Shown one piece after another: positions 9,381 through 19,703 of a stretch of DNA of 64,000 bases. Below the pieces are notes generated by a model, which saw only the letters and a program-made list of their open reading frames with translations, was not told the origin of the DNA and ran no database searches. The stretch is from assembly GCF_002812205.1 (NCBI RefSeq), contig NZ_NPEA01000002.1, positions 372,001-436,000 on the forward strand, read 5' to 3'. The stretch is from Leptospira neocaledonica. Lineage in GTDB: Bacteria; Spirochaetota; Leptospiria; Leptospirales; Leptospiraceae. A program made the position numbers and the translations under genes. Position 1 is the stretch's first letter; each line of letters begins with the position of its first letter.

Positions 9381-11405
9381 GTGAATATTTTCCGGAAAAT
9401 TCGGAATATCAGCTTCATTCTGCTGATCCTCATCCTGAGTATAGGTTCTCTATATTCTCAGGAAGATGTTCCCGTTTTTCCGATCTCCGGTTCTATGTCC
9501 GGAACTCCTATAAATAAATTTACTTCTATCAGAAAGATCCGTCCGGGAGAAGTTAAAACTCCTACCGACTTAGAAACAGGCGACTGGACGAAAGTTGAGA
9601 AGGACAGTCTTTCTTTCAGTTTTACCGACGATCAGTTTTTGATAAAGTTCAAGATCCAAGCTCCGCCTAAAGAAGGAACAATCTCCTGGTATTTGGTTCT
9701 GAATAACCCTGGGATGGAAAATCTCATTGTCTACAAAAGAGTATGGGGACCGGGGGGATGGGCTTGGTCCGAACTTTCCAGAGATCTGAGGATGTCGTAT
9801 ATCCAACCAGCATTCCTTATTGAAACTCCTCCCAACAAACAGGAAGAATTTTTAATTCATGCTTCTACCAGAAGATCCTTGGTCTTGAATTTTCAAGCCT
9901 GGGCCCCCAAGGAATTCGCCGCTCATATCCAAATGGAAAATTTGTTCTTAGGGATCTTCTTTGGGGCGATTGGGATCATGTTGGTGTATAACGGATTTCT
10001 TGCTTTTGTGGTGAAGGACTCCAGTTATTTCTTCTATGTTCTGTATCTATTGTTTTATGGACTTTGGCAGATGTCGGTAACGGGAGTGGGGGCACAATAT
10101 CTGATCCCGGCTCCTGCTACTTCTTGGAACGATTATTTGACCGGTTTTGCGTTTTTGTCGGTAGCATTCTCGCTTTTATTTACGCGGTCCTTCTTACATA
10201 TGGAAAGAGAGACAGGCTGGAAGAATTATGCTTTCTTAATATTGTCCGGGATTGCGGTCTTAGGGTTTATTGCCTCTTTATTTTCCAGCATTTATGGGCT
10301 TATGATCTGGGCCGTTTCCTGGTATCCTTTCCTTGCCGCAGTTTTAGTGATCTATTCTGCTGCGATCCGATTGAGAAGAGGATATCGTCCTGCACGTTAT
10401 TTCCTCTTAGCTTGGTCCGTTCTGATCCTTTTCGTTTTAATCACTGCTCTTAGGAATTTGTCCATCATCCAAGATACGGAACTTACTCATTGGTCCGCAC
10501 AATTCGGTTCCTTGGTGGAGATGACACTTCTTTCATTCGCCTTGGCGGATCGTATCAAAACATTGGAGAAGGATTCTCTACAGGCTAGACTTGAAAATTA
10601 CGAAAGCCAATTGAAGTTAACCGAGATCGAGCAAGAGCTGAAGATCGCAAGGGAACTGCAAGAGTCCATTCTTCCGGATCGTTTACCTGAAGTAAAAAAT
10701 CTCAAACTTTCCGTACGAAGTGAATTTGCAAGTTCGGTCGGAGGAGACTTCTACGATTTTCAACATTTGGAATCCGGCAAGTTGGGGATTTTTTTATCGG
10801 ATGTTTCCGGTCATGGTGTTCCTGCAGCGATCATTTCTTCCATGGTGAAATTGGCCTTCTCCATTGAATCCAGAAAGAATGAAGATCCGGCAGAAGTTTT
10901 GAGAAGTATTAATAGATCCTTGAGCGGTAAGTACGGAAAACATTTTATCACCGCGGCATATCTTCTAATCGATCCTGCGAATGGAAAGGTGACTTATTCC
11001 AATGCAGGACATCCTCCTATTGTTGCAATAGACAAGGAATCAGGAGAAACCAAGGAGATATTTTTACCTGGTTGGATCATGGGAATGGATCCGAATCTGA
11101 AAAATTCCGTGATCGAATTTCAGATGAAACCTGGAGATCGTTTAATCATTTATACGGATGGGATCACAGAAGCAAGAAGTAAGAACGGCGAAATTTTCGG
11201 ATTCCAAAGATATTATAAATTGTTAAGTGAACATATGCAATCCACGGGAGAAAAACTAGCCGAGGATTTGTTTGCTACTGTAAGAAGTTTTACGGGGAAC
11301 AGAAAACATTTCGAAGATGATTTGACCTTTCTCGTCTTAGATTATTTGCCGATCCCCGATGAAAGTTTTAAAAAGGAAATTACTTCGAGTTTTTCAAAAA
11401 GCTAA
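9381..11405 (+). CDS. 7TM-DISM sensor with SpoIIE-type PP2C phosphatase domain
   Basis: The 674-residue protein has a signal peptide (about residues 1-25), an extracellular DISM-type beta domain (about 30-180), seven membrane helices (about 185-395), a coiled coil (400-430) and a SpoIIE/RsbU PP2C phosphatase domain (440-655). Phosphatase motifs are GGDFYDF, FLSDVSGHGVPAAI, TYSNAGHPP and IIYTDGITEAR, with the metal-binding aspartates present. Such proteins dephosphorylate an anti-anti-sigma factor in partner-switching systems; no such partner is encoded nearby. GTG at 9381 is preferred because AGGGAG lies eight bases upstream, though the adjacent TTG at 9378 is possible. Its 3' end overlaps the convergent cytochrome-like gene by 26 bases. 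Confidence 0.9.
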   Translation: MNIFRKIRNISFILLILILSIGSLYSQEDVPVFPISGSMSGTPINKFTSIRKIRPGEVKTPTDLETGDWTKVEKDSLSFSFTDDQFLIKFKIQAPPKEGTISWYLVLNNPGMENLIVYKRVWGPGGWAWSELSRDLRMSYIQPAFLIETPPNKQEEFLIHASTRRSLVLNFQAWAPKEFAAHIQMENLFLGIFFGAIGIMLVYNGFLAFVVKDSSYFFYVLYLLFYGLWQMSVTGVGAQYLIPAPATSWNDYLTGFAFLSVAFSLLFTRSFLHMERETGWKNYAFLILSGIAVLGFIASLFSSIYGLMIWAVSWYPFLAAVLVIYSAAIRLRRGYRPARYFLLAWSVLILFVLITALRNLSIIQDTELTHWSAQFGSLVEMTLLSFALADRIKTLEKDSLQARLENYESQLKLTEIEQELKIARELQESILPDRLPEVKNLKLSVRSEFASSVGGDFYDFQHLESGKLGIFLSDVSGHGVPAAIISSMVKLAFSIESRKNEDPAEVLRSINRSLSGKYGKHFITAAYLLIDPANGKVTYSNAGHPPIVAIDKESGETKEIFLPGWIMGMDPNLKNSVIEFQMKPGDRLIIYTDGITEARSKNGEIFGFQRYYKLLSEHMQSTGEKLAEDLFATVRSFTGNRKHFEDDLTFLVLDYLPIPDESFKKEITSSFSKS

Positions 11406-11757
11406 TTAGCTCGTTGGAAACTTGGATCGGACGTTTTCTGTAATTCTTCTTATATTCCTTTTTGTATTCTTTATGACAGTTTTTGCAGGAAGATTCCAGA
11501 TCGCCTGAAGCAAGTGCTGTGTCGGCGATCTCTTTCCATTTTACTTTTTGATCGTCTAAAGCCCAGTTCGGAACTTCTTTTAAGATCCTTTCGAGCGCTG
11601 CCTTGTCTCCTTTTTTAGCCTTTTTGGAAGCCGGTTTGGTATAATCTTCCATAAAATCGTGTAACGTGGTTTCTGTGGTTCCGGATTGTGCATAGGAAGC
11701 GGAAACACCGAATAAGAATAATAAAACGATACAAATATTTTTAAGTTTACGGTTCAT
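11380..11757 (-). CDS. Exported c-type cytochrome-like protein with one CxxCH
   Basis: The 125-residue protein has a signal peptide (residues 1-24, ending ASYAQ) and a single haem-attachment motif CKNCH near residue 97, followed by KEYKKEYKKNYRKRP. A C-terminal CxxCH in a helical protein resembles class II cytochromes c (cytochrome c' type). The start at 11757 is preceded by GAGGAC; an earlier ATG at 11781 is less likely because it delays the signal peptide. It is separated by 147 bases from the speE-like gene upstream. Redox role and partners are unknown. Confidence 0.7.
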   Translation of the reverse strand: MNRKLKNICIVLLFLFGVSASYAQSGTTETTLHDFMEDYTKPASKKAKKGDKAALERILKEVPNWALDDQKVKWKEIADTALASGDLESSCKNCHKEYKKEYKKNYRKRPIQVSNELISFLKNSK

Positions 11758-11904
11758 CTGAGAAAGTCCTCTTTTCCTCAATTTTTAAGCCTTTATAAGT
11801 TTAGGGAAGTTATTTCCATTTTTTAAGAAAGAATCCTAGTTTCTAAAAATCTATACCGTTTTGAAATTTTGGGAACCTATGAAAGAGAAGAAGTTCGGAT
11901 CTTT

Positions 11905-13404
11905 TTAATCTAAGATACGATTCCATTCTTGGTCGTAATAACGTACAAGACTTTGGTTATCCAATCGGTTGGGTTCCGTGGGTACTCTGGACATATCTTG
12001 GGGAAATTCCGAAATGGATTTGAGTTCCGTTTCATTCAGGAATTTTAATCCTGCCGGGAGTTCTTTTCTATATCCTCCGAGTTTTCCCACACTTCCTAAA
12101 ACAAATCCCCATTCTCCGAAAGAAGGAACATATACGTGCAATGCTCTGGTATTAAATCCTGATTCCTTAAGAGTGGCTTCTACGCACCAGAAAGACATTC
12201 TGGCAAATAGAGGAGAGGTGGACTGTATCTCCACGACTGAAAATTCGTTTAGTCTTCGTTTTAAACTTCTATAAAATGCTGTGCTGTACAATTTTCCAAT
12301 GGAGAAGTTGCTTGGGTCGGGAAAATCTATCAGTACCACGTCGAATACCGAACTAGACTCTTCTAACCATAAAAAAGCATCCGCGTTTTGTACTGTTACT
12401 TTAGGATTTTTTAAACTGGATCCGTTTATCTCCGTGAGAATTGGTTGTTCTGAAAAGATACGTGTCATCTCGGGATCTAGATCCACCAATGTAATAGATT
12501 CTACACCTGGATGTTTTAAGATCTCTCTCACTGCGAGTCCGTCTCCTCCTCCTAAGACCAATACTCTTTTTGGGTTTGGGTGAGAGAGAAGGGCCGGATG
12601 TGCTAATGTTTCGTGGTATCTATATTCGTCTCTGGAACTGAATTGTAAATGCCCGTTCAAAAAAAGTCTGAGTTCACTTTTGTATCTAGTGACTATGATC
12701 TTTTGGAAATTAGTTTGTTTGGAATAAATGATCTCGTCCGAAAATAGATTTTCTTCACTGTAATAGGTGATCATTTCAGAGAATGCGAATCCTAATCCTA
12801 ATAGGGTCAATACAAGAGCGGATTTTGCCCTTAGTAGGTTTTTATGTTTTTCGGATATAGGAAGAACAAACGTCCCCCATAAAGCAGTTCCTGCATTCAA
12901 TAACCCGAAAAAGAAAGAAGTCCTCACCATTCCTAGTTTAGGAGCGAAGAATATTGGGAACGCCAAAGAAGCTAAAAGCGCCCCAGCGTAATCCAAACTG
13001 AGTACTTTAGAAACCATATCGCGAAATCCTAATTTGTTTTTTAGGATGCGGAGAAGGAGAGGAATTTCCATCCCTACCAGTGTTCCGACTGCGACAACGA
13101 TAGTAAAGAGCGGGATCTGAAAAATTCTAGTTTGTCCAAAACTTAAGAACAAAATTGCCGCACTGAACCCGCCTAATAAACCTAAGGCGAGTTCCACATC
13201 CAAAAACTTAGGGATTAGATCTTCTATTAAGTATCTGGAAAGCCAGCTACCAATACCCATGGAGAATAGATAAACACCTATGACTAAAGAGAATTGAGTG
13301 ACTGTTTCTCCGAGAAGATAACTGGCAACAGTGCCTGCTAATAGTTCGTAGACTAAACCGCAGGAAGAAAGGATTAAAACGGAGATTAATAGGGCTCTCT
13401 GCAG
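11905..13404 (-). CDS. Membrane-type spermidine synthase-like aminopropyltransferase
   Basis: The N-terminal half holds several membrane helices and the C-terminal half (about residues 230-430) is a SpeE-like methyltransferase fold with [24 protein letters not shown] and [17 protein letters not shown]. It should transfer an aminopropyl or similar group from a decarboxylated SAM-type donor. The first ATG in frame is at 13260, but the frame upstream stays open and encodes [18 protein letters not shown], which I recognise as the conserved first helix pair of this family. A start near 13404 is therefore likely. No ATG, GTG or TTG exists between the stop at 13497 and 13260; the best candidate is CTG at 13404, behind a G-rich SD-like run and one base after the stop of the previous gene. 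Confidence 0.8.
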   Translation of the reverse strand: MQRALLISVLILSSCGLVYELLAGTVASYLLGETVTQFSLVIGVYLFSMGIGSWLSRYLIEDLIPKFLDVELALGLLGGFSAAILFLSFGQTRIFQIPLFTIVVAVGTLVGMEIPLLLRILKNKLGFRDMVSKVLSLDYAGALLASLAFPIFFAPKLGMVRTSFFFGLLNAGTALWGTFVLPISEKHKNLLRAKSALVLTLLGLGFAFSEMITYYSEENLFSDEIIYSKQTNFQKIIVTRYKSELRLFLNGHLQFSSRDEYRYHETLAHPALLSHPNPKRVLVLGGGDGLAVREILKHPGVESITLVDLDPEMTRIFSEQPILTEINGSSLKNPKVTVQNADAFLWLEESSSVFDVVLIDFPDPSNFSIGKLYSTAFYRSLKRRLNEFSVVEIQSTSPLFARMSFWCVEATLKESGFNTRALHVYVPSFGEWGFVLGSVGKLGGYRKELPAGLKFLNETELKSISEFPQDMSRVPTEPNRLDNQSLVRYYDQEWNRILD

Positions 13405-13405
13405 T

Positions 13406-13606
13406 TTATTTTCCCCCCGGGAAATTTCTGGTGAACCAAGCGTAGTGAGAACGGTAGATCCCTGGATTTTGTCTGACAGTTTTAGGAACCTGATTCACTT
13501 CTTCAAAATCGGTGGAGGCTCCACCTTTAGTGTATTCCGAAAAAAATCCAAGTCCTAATGAGGCTGCGAAGAAAGGATAAACAAGACCTTTTAAAAAATT
13601 CCACAT
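13406..13606 (-). CDS. Small membrane-associated protein in the DUF4178/speE-like operon
   Basis: The 66-residue product has one hydrophobic segment (residues 4-22) and a soluble tail with [19 protein letters not shown]. It lies between the DUF4178 gene (10 bases upstream) and the speE-like gene, whose likely start is directly after this stop codon. The conserved-looking NPGxYRSHY motif suggests a real protein. I do not know its function; it could be an assembly or partner protein for the membrane aminopropyltransferase. Confidence 0.65.
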   Translation of the reverse strand: MWNFLKGLVYPFFAASLGLGFFSEYTKGGASTDFEEVNQVPKTVRQNPGIYRSHYAWFTRNFPGGK

Positions 13607-13615
13607 AATAAATCC

Positions 13616-15577
13616 TTAAACTCTTTTGGATTCGAAAGAGTAACTTCTGAAAAAAGTATAGATCAAAGGAAGCCATAAAAAGATACCGAATAAGAAGAAT
13701 GGAGCAGGGCTCATCACGTCTCTGATTACCTTTACATTATAATCGGAGCCCCAACCTACAGGGAAATCGGATTGGCTTTCCAATCTAAGATAATATCTTC
13801 CCGGAGGGATCTCAGCTAAAGATTTAGAATCCGATTTGGAACCTTCGGACCAAGATTCTCCGTCGTCAACCCCATGATAATAACTGGTTTCGATAGAAGT
13901 ATCGTAAGCTGTATCCGTATCCTCATTGATCAGGACAGCGGAGAAGAATAGATACTTATTGTCTAATTCGGGAGCTTCGATCTGGATCTCCACATTCTCG
14001 CTTGCTTCTCCCTTTAGTTCGAATACGTCCGTTACGAAAGAATTATCCCTAAAATTAGCGCTGCCAATTTCCGAATTCGGCATGGAGGTTTGGACGTATT
14101 TGAATTTTCCCTGATAGACTATTTGATTTTTAGCCTTGATACATCCGTACACTTGGAACGCAAGAAATACGGCTGTGAGAGCGGATGCTACCCAGAGATT
14201 TCGTTTCAATCTGATCTTGAATGGATTCGGCTCACATACTCCGACTATTTCAGGTTTTCTTAATTTAGAAGCGGTATCCAGAGGGACAGAGGACTTCATT
14301 GTCTCGAAAGAGATAAAAGTCCCTTTGGACCAGAAAAGTTCATTATCCGTTCTTTCGGAAGAGATCATATAAGGTGGAGAGATAAAATCCTCAATCTGTG
14401 CCTTCTCTCCTGCCGAAACTTTCCAGTAAAATTCTCCCAAAGCAAAGTCCGTATTGGAATCAGCATTAGCGAACCATTTATAAGATCTTTTTTGGAAGAC
14501 ACGTTTTAGTCCTGGAGCCCATTTAGGAACGCCTGGAAGAGGTTCAAAATAGGTCCAGTTGTCTCCATTCTCATTCAACCAAGCGTATCCGCCTTTGTAT
14601 CGTAGAAGATAATCAGTCCAGGTGTAAGTTTCGTCATCCACCTCAGTCGATTTTCGTAATACTCCAATTACCTTGGATTCAGGAAAATCAGGTAATTTAA
14701 TCGGAGTTCCTAAAGGGAGAAGAACATTGTCTTTGGAAACCTGATCGAATTTGGCGATGATTTTCAGATCATCACTTTCAGTGTCCATTACGGAACCGCA
14801 ATATTCGCAGGCTAAGGATTTTGAGAAGTCAGGGCTGAATTGATTGAGAGAGGCTCCACAACCTTTACATTCTATGGACTTTGCAGGAAGTTGTGTTTGG
14901 TTGTATGCGACTTCTTCTTGTCTAAGCCCGGTTAGATTCAATTCTTCTAATGGAGCAAAATTTCCGGAAAATAATAATGCAGGGGATTCCGAATAGTCCA
15001 AGGTCCCGAATAATCCGTCTTCGCTTGCTAAATCTAATAAGACGGCTTCATATCCGGTTTCGAATCCTATGGGAAGTTCACCTTCTCCACCTACACAAAC
15101 CGCTTTCATGATCTCTTTTAGGGTCCAGTTCTCTCCTAAGTAAAAGCTGTCTCCAGGAGTGATCCTTTCTCTTCGCCCTGAGCCGATTACGATGGGGTCA
15201 TCGTCCCCTTCTAAGGTTGGGATCTTGTCTGTAGGAATTCCAACATTTAGTTTTGTATAATAATAAGAACCTTGTGCTTCTCCCAGCCAGGCGGAACTAC
15301 CATCTCCTTCCATGAGATGCCATTCGTTCCAGAAACCTAATTCGAATTTGAGTTGGATCCTTCCGATCACACGAAATGGTGTGCCCTTATAATTTCCCAG
15401 AGTTCCGAGTTGTATAATGGAATGATCGTCCGCGAGTTCACCCCCGGTGCCGATCTTTTCCAAATTCACATCTTTCTTAAGGGAGAGGGTTTTACAACTG
15501 GAGCAAACCGCGTAAACGGAAGCTTTATTGATGATAGGTACGGGGGCTCCGCAATTAGGACAACTTAGTTCCGACAC
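13616..15577 (-). CDS. DUF4178 protein with two zinc ribbons and two C-terminal helices
   Basis: The 653-residue protein starts with a zinc ribbon (CPNC at 6-9, CSSC at 28-31), followed by a DUF4178 domain recognisable from IQLGTLGNYKGTPFRVIGRI, FWNEWHLM and WLGEAQG. A second zinc ribbon (CKGC, CEYC) and a second DUF4178 domain (VIGVLRKS to YAWLNENG) follow. Two hydrophobic segments (about 465-485 and 630-648) flank an external beta-rich region. DUF4178 genes are commonly found beside membrane spermidine synthase-like genes, as here, but their role is undefined. The RBS is partly hidden by the neighbouring gene end 77 bases upstream. Confidence 0.8.
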   Translation of the reverse strand: MSELSCPNCGAPVPIINKASVYAVCSSCKTLSLKKDVNLEKIGTGGELADDHSIIQLGTLGNYKGTPFRVIGRIQLKFELGFWNEWHLMEGDGSSAWLGEAQGSYYYTKLNVGIPTDKIPTLEGDDDPIVIGSGRRERITPGDSFYLGENWTLKEIMKAVCVGGEGELPIGFETGYEAVLLDLASEDGLFGTLDYSESPALLFSGNFAPLEELNLTGLRQEEVAYNQTQLPAKSIECKGCGASLNQFSPDFSKSLACEYCGSVMDTESDDLKIIAKFDQVSKDNVLLPLGTPIKLPDFPESKVIGVLRKSTEVDDETYTWTDYLLRYKGGYAWLNENGDNWTYFEPLPGVPKWAPGLKRVFQKRSYKWFANADSNTDFALGEFYWKVSAGEKAQIEDFISPPYMISSERTDNELFWSKGTFISFETMKSSVPLDTASKLRKPEIVGVCEPNPFKIRLKRNLWVASALTAVFLAFQVYGCIKAKNQIVYQGKFKYVQTSMPNSEIGSANFRDNSFVTDVFELKGEASENVEIQIEAPELDNKYLFFSAVLINEDTDTAYDTSIETSYYHGVDDGESWSEGSKSDSKSLAEIPPGRYYLRLESQSDFPVGWGSDYNVKVIRDVMSPAPFFLFGIFLWLPLIYTFFRSYSFESKRV

Positions 15578-15653
15578 AAAGAAAGGTGATAACTTCGGGA
15601 GGATACTCTGTCAATCCTGGTTTTACGGGGGTCGAAAGAAATTTCCTGAATTT

Positions 15654-16490
15654 TTAGGGAATAACGGAGCGTTTTGCCATTCTTCTTGCCCGATCGCTGG
15701 CGGGATCGATATCTCCCAAAGCTTTTTCCAATTCTTGGAGGCCTGGATTTTCCCAGGTCGCTTCGTACAGATTTGGAGAATTGAAAATATGAAAATGATT
15801 ATCGAAATGGATCCGATTATAATAGTCCGCTTTACTGAACATCGCCCGGTTGATCTCGTTATAAATCTCTTCGAATTCCGTGGTTTGCAGATCCGGTTCA
15901 AAATCGGAAAGGAATTTTAAGGAAAGAAGAATGACGTATTCTCTGGATTGTTTTAATAATTTCAAAGCCTCGTACAAGTATTGGGTTTTAATCCCAGGCA
16001 AATAAGGTCTTGTATTATCTGCTATGATCTTTTTTTGATTGGAGGCTCCATATTCTCTGTAACCCATTTCCAAATGATGTCTTGCTTCTGCATCTTTTGT
16101 TCTGAGTGCATACTTGGATAAAAAATCTAATTCTCTTCTCACATTGGATGCGGAAGCTTCCACAGCCTTCGAATATAATATCACTAATAATCTTTGGGTT
16201 TGGCGCATCTCATCGTAAGAGTGTCCGAGATCGAATTGTAAATACAGAGTGAACGTCTCGATATGATGTTGTAGGCACCTACGGAATAATGCCTTATCTT
16301 CTTCTGTTCCATAATTCGAGATAGTGCTGTTGATTGCTTTTAGATGAAATTCGTTTTGTTTTAATCCTCTTTCTACTCGGACTAATGCAGTGGCTCTGTT
16401 GCTATCCAAGTCTGCCTTTGTTTGTCCAAAAGGAAGAATTAGAAATGCGAAAAGAAGAATGAAATATGTAAAATTTCTTTTCGATCCCAT
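15654..16490 (-). CDS. Exported hypothetical helical protein
   Basis: This is a 278-residue protein with a clear signal peptide (residues 1-27, ending TKAD) and an otherwise helical, soluble sequence containing many paired charged and aromatic residues (for example [18 protein letters not shown]). I recognise no domain. It precedes the DUF4178 gene on the same strand by 76 bases and may belong to that operon. It is probably periplasmic. Confidence 0.6.
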   Translation of the reverse strand: MGSKRNFTYFILLFAFLILPFGQTKADLDSNRATALVRVERGLKQNEFHLKAINSTISNYGTEEDKALFRRCLQHHIETFTLYLQFDLGHSYDEMRQTQRLLVILYSKAVEASASNVRRELDFLSKYALRTKDAEARHHLEMGYREYGASNQKKIIADNTRPYLPGIKTQYLYEALKLLKQSREYVILLSLKFLSDFEPDLQTTEFEEIYNEINRAMFSKADYYNRIHFDNHFHIFNSPNLYEATWENPGLQELEKALGDIDPASDRARRMAKRSVIP

Positions 16491-16566
16491 ATAAGGATTT
16501 TCGGAAATAGGAGGGGTCCAAATTGAACCCCGTTACAAGATAAATTTTACTGAACGATTTTTTGTC

Positions 16567-18954
16567 TTATGTCCTTTTTTTAAGTCGGAGAGCATTTAAG
16601 ACCACGGAAACGGAACTGAAAGCCATCATAGCACCTGCGATCCAAGGAGCCAAAAGTCCGGCCGCTGCGATCGGGATCCCGAGAGTATTATAGGCTAATG
16701 CCCAGAAAAAATTTTGTCGGATATTTCCGGTGGTGGCTTTTGCGATCAGGATTGCTTCTGCAATTTTTTCCAGATCTCCTTTGACTAAAACAACTCCTGC
16801 AGTCTCGATTGCGACTCCTGTTCCAGTACCCATTGCAAATCCTACATCCGCTTTTGCTAATGCAGGTGAATCGTTGATGCCGTCGCCAGTCATTCCTACG
16901 GTTTTGCCATCGGATTGTAGACCGGAAAGTATCTCCGCTTTATCTTTGGGAAGAAGGGAAGCATGTACATTCTTGATTCCTACTTTTGAGGAAATATTCT
17001 CAGCTACAGATGAATGATCTCCGGTTAGCAATAAGGTTTCGATCCCAAGAGAATCCAATTTTTCTAAGGCGGATTTTGCATTTTGACGAATTGTATCTTC
17101 TATTGCAAAAATGATCCATGTGGGAGTTCCAACAGCGGCGTCAATAGCGGAACCGATAGAATCCTCAGTAGAGCCGGTCGCGTCATTTATCACGCGGTCA
17201 TCAGTAGAATTGACATTTTTTTCACTATCTGCTTTGGCCCAAACTACAGTTTTACCTTCTTTCTCCCAAGAATTAGAAATATCTAATAAATCTTTGGGAA
17301 AATTTTCCTTCTGGTCGAAAAATTCCAGTTTCCCAATCTTAATTTTGTTTTTGTTTACCTTTGCGGTGATCCCGAGTCCGGGAACAGTTTGCAAATTTTC
17401 AGGAGTAAGGATAGAAAGATCTTTTGATTTCACGAATGAAACGATCGCCTTTCCCAAAGGGTGAGAAGATGCAGACTCTGCAGATGCGGAAGAAGTAAGT
17501 AGATCCGACTCTTCTCCGACGAACTTATAGTCTGTCACCGAAGGATTTCCCTCGGTGATTGTCCCTGTTTTATCGAATGCGATCAGATCTAAGGAAGCGG
17601 TGGTTTCTAGAACTTCTGAATTTCTGAATAAGATCCCAAGGCTTGCGGCCTTTCCCGTTCCGACTAAAATTGAGATCGGAGTTGCAAGACCTAAAGCGCA
17701 AGGACAGGCAATTACTAGGATAGCAATTGATTTTTCCAAAGCAGGCCCTAGTTCTCCAACTTCTAAAAAGAAGAACCATAATAAAAAATTAAACAAAGAG
17801 ATCAGGATCACTGCCGGAACGAATACTGCAGAAATTTTATCTGCGATTTTCTGTATCGGAGCCTTGGAACTTTGTGCTTCTTCGACGGTTTTGATAATGG
17901 ATGCGAGTACAGTTTCAGAACCGACTGAGGTGGCTTGGACGATCAGATTTCCGTTTCCGTTGACTGTTCCTCCGAATACTTGACTGTTTTTCTTTTTGTC
18001 GAGGGGAAGGCTTTCGCCTGTTAACATGGATTCGTCCACGGAGCTAAAACCCTCTGTTACGACTCCGTCTACCGGAAATTTTTCTCCGGGTCTAACTTGT
18101 AGGATATCCCCTTTTTTTACGTATTCTGTTGGGATCTCTGACCAAAATTCTTCTTTTTTAATACGAGCTATTTCTGGTTTTAATTCTAGTAAGGTTTGGA
18201 TTGCAGAAGAACTTTTTCCTTTAGCCTCTGCTTCCATCCATTTTCCTGCGAGTATAAAACAAAGTAGTACTGCGGATGTTTCGTAGTATAACGGAGGAAG
18301 AGAATGTAGATGTGTGCCTTCTTCCCATAAAGAAGAGAAGAATAGGTCCCCTTGCTGGATTCCTTGTAAGAGAGAAAGTATAAAGCTATAACCGAATGCA
18401 GCAGATGTTCCTAAGGAAACCAATACGTCCATGTTTGCGCTCCCATTCTTGATGGCTCTGAAAGCACTTTTATAGAATGGGAATCCGATCCAAAATTGGA
18501 CTGGAAATGCTAATAGGAATTGTACCCAAGGATGCATAAGTGCTTTTGGATTCGGTAAGAATTCCAAAAACGAAAAATGGGAAACCATGGAATAAAATAG
18601 TGGGGACGCAAATAAAAGAGAGATAAAAAATCTGGATCTTAATTTTGATCTTTCTTTTCGATGTAGTTCTTCCGTTTCTTTATAATTGTTTTCAGAATGT
18701 TCTTTAGCAGAATAACCTAAGGATTCTACTTTAGAAAATAATTGCGAAGGTTCGATATAGTCCTTAAATCTTACGAATGCGGTCTCTCTTCCGAAATTGA
18801 CCCGAGCCTCTTCCACTCCCTGGACCTTGTTCAAACCTGTTTCAATTCTTCTTGCACAGTTGGCACAGGTCATTCCGAAAAGATCTAAAGTGATCTCGGA
18901 TGTTTTTCCTTCTGGGGAGAAGCTTGTGATATCTTCTCTAATTTCTGTGCTCAT
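16567..18954 (-). CDS. copA: Copper-translocating P1B-type ATPase
   Basis: The 795-residue enzyme exports Cu(I). It has one N-terminal HMA domain with [11 protein letters not shown], eight expected membrane helices, an actuator TGES motif ([10 protein letters not shown]), the CPC metal site [12 protein letters not shown] in helix 6, the phosphorylation motif [10 protein letters not shown], the P1B marker SSHPLGKA and [11 protein letters not shown]. The CPC plus HMA pattern indicates the copper or silver subgroup. It follows copZ by four bases and is read from the CueR-type promoter. A stretch in the nucleotide domain (about residues 590-625) looks expanded with Asp/Ser/Thr-rich sequence. Confidence 0.93.
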   Translation of the reverse strand: MSTEIREDITSFSPEGKTSEITLDLFGMTCANCARRIETGLNKVQGVEEARVNFGRETAFVRFKDYIEPSQLFSKVESLGYSAKEHSENNYKETEELHRKERSKLRSRFFISLLFASPLFYSMVSHFSFLEFLPNPKALMHPWVQFLLAFPVQFWIGFPFYKSAFRAIKNGSANMDVLVSLGTSAAFGYSFILSLLQGIQQGDLFFSSLWEEGTHLHSLPPLYYETSAVLLCFILAGKWMEAEAKGKSSSAIQTLLELKPEIARIKKEEFWSEIPTEYVKKGDILQVRPGEKFPVDGVVTEGFSSVDESMLTGESLPLDKKKNSQVFGGTVNGNGNLIVQATSVGSETVLASIIKTVEEAQSSKAPIQKIADKISAVFVPAVILISLFNFLLWFFFLEVGELGPALEKSIAILVIACPCALGLATPISILVGTGKAASLGILFRNSEVLETTASLDLIAFDKTGTITEGNPSVTDYKFVGEESDLLTSSASAESASSHPLGKAIVSFVKSKDLSILTPENLQTVPGLGITAKVNKNKIKIGKLEFFDQKENFPKDLLDISNSWEKEGKTVVWAKADSEKNVNSTDDRVINDATGSTEDSIGSAIDAAVGTPTWIIFAIEDTIRQNAKSALEKLDSLGIETLLLTGDHSSVAENISSKVGIKNVHASLLPKDKAEILSGLQSDGKTVGMTGDGINDSPALAKADVGFAMGTGTGVAIETAGVVLVKGDLEKIAEAILIAKATTGNIRQNFFWALAYNTLGIPIAAAGLLAPWIAGAMMAFSSVSVVLNALRLKKRT

Positions 18955-18958
18955 CTGT

Positions 18959-19165
18959 TTACTCCTGGTTGATGGAAACCACAGGGTAACCTTCTTCTTC
19001 TAACATTTTAGGAAGAGAGGAAATATCCTTTTTGGTTTCGAAACGTGCAGTCTGTGAGTTTAGGTCCACTATGGGTTTCGTTTCTGCATCGAAGGATTGG
19101 ATTGTTTTTGAGACTGTCCTTACACAATGATCGCAGGTCATTCCGGATAGTTTGATTTCGTACAT
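18959..19165 (-). CDS. copZ: Copper chaperone, HMA domain
   Basis: The 68-residue protein is a single HMA domain with the metal motif [10 protein letters not shown] at residues 10-19. It should carry Cu(I) to CopA and CueR. I chose the ATG at 19165 because AAGGAG lies seven bases upstream; the longer frame adds nine residues with no domain match. It is the first gene of the copZ-copA unit and is separated from cueR by the operator region. Confidence 0.9.
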   Translation of the reverse strand: MYEIKLSGMTCDHCVRTVSKTIQSFDAETKPIVDLNSQTARFETKKDISSLPKMLEEEGYPVVSINQE

Positions 19166-19198
19166 TTTATTTCTCCTTGATCTATAATCCAATTGTCA

Positions 19199-19219
19199 AC
19201 CTTCCAATAGTGGGAAGGT
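19199..19219 (-). promoter_or_regulatory. CueR-type operator/promoter for copZ-copA
   Basis: The palindrome ACCTTCC-N7-GGAAGGT matches the classical CueR operator exactly. On the minus strand a TTGACC (19217-19222) is followed after 19 bases by GACAAT, the long spacer typical of promoters twisted open by MerR-family activators. It lies 34 bases upstream of the copZ start. Confidence 0.8.
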
Positions 19220-19271
19220 CAAGGCCCAAATCCGAAAAAAATCCTCTTTTTCATAAAAAAGTGTTTTTTCA

Positions 19272-19294
19272 AACCTTCTAATAGTTAGAAGGTT
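19272..19294 (+). promoter_or_regulatory. Second CueR-type operator overlapping the cueR ribosome-binding site
   Basis: Perfect 10-base arms, AACCTTCTAA and TTAGAAGGTT, flank a three-base centre. The right arm contains AGAAGG, the only SD-like sequence before the cueR start at 19303. This suggests autoregulation of cueR at the operator, with the same sequence serving translation. Confidence 0.65.
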
Positions 19295-19302
19295 ATGATT
19301 TT

Positions 19303-19689
19303 ATGAATATCGGAGAAGTCGCCAAATTATCCGGAGTGAATCCAAAATTGGTCCGCCATTACGAATCTATCGGATTAGTGTCCAAACCCATTCGGGCAGA
19401 ATCCGGGTATAGATTATATTCAGAAAAGGATATACATACATTGAGATTTATCAAAAGAGCCAGAGGTCTGGGGTTCTCTTTACCCGAAATCAAACAATTA
19501 TTAGGACTCTGGAAGAATAAATCCAGAGCAAGTGCTCAAGTCAAATCTCTCGCTATGACTCATGTAAAAGAGATGCAGGCTAAAATTTTGGAATTACAAT
19601 CCATGTGCGATACTCTCACTCATTTAGCAAAACATTGTCATGGAGATCATAGACCCGACTGTCCTATTTTAGAAGAGTTAGAAGGGTAA
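19303..19689 (+). CDS. cueR: MerR-family copper-responsive activator CueR
   Basis: The 128-residue protein has a MerR winged helix at the N-terminus (MNIGEVAKLSGVNPKLVRHYE, SGYRLYSEKDI), a dimerisation helix, and a metal loop CHGDHRPDCP at about residues 112-121. The two cysteines spaced by seven residues are the Cu(I)/Ag(I) ligand pattern of CueR. It is divergent from copZ-copA, with both palindromic operators in the 137-base gap. Confidence 0.92.
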   Translation: MNIGEVAKLSGVNPKLVRHYESIGLVSKPIRAESGYRLYSEKDIHTLRFIKRARGLGFSLPEIKQLLGLWKNKSRASAQVKSLAMTHVKEMQAKILELQSMCDTLTHLAKHCHGDHRPDCPILEELEG

Positions 19690-19703
19690 TAAGAACCTTC
19701 TGA

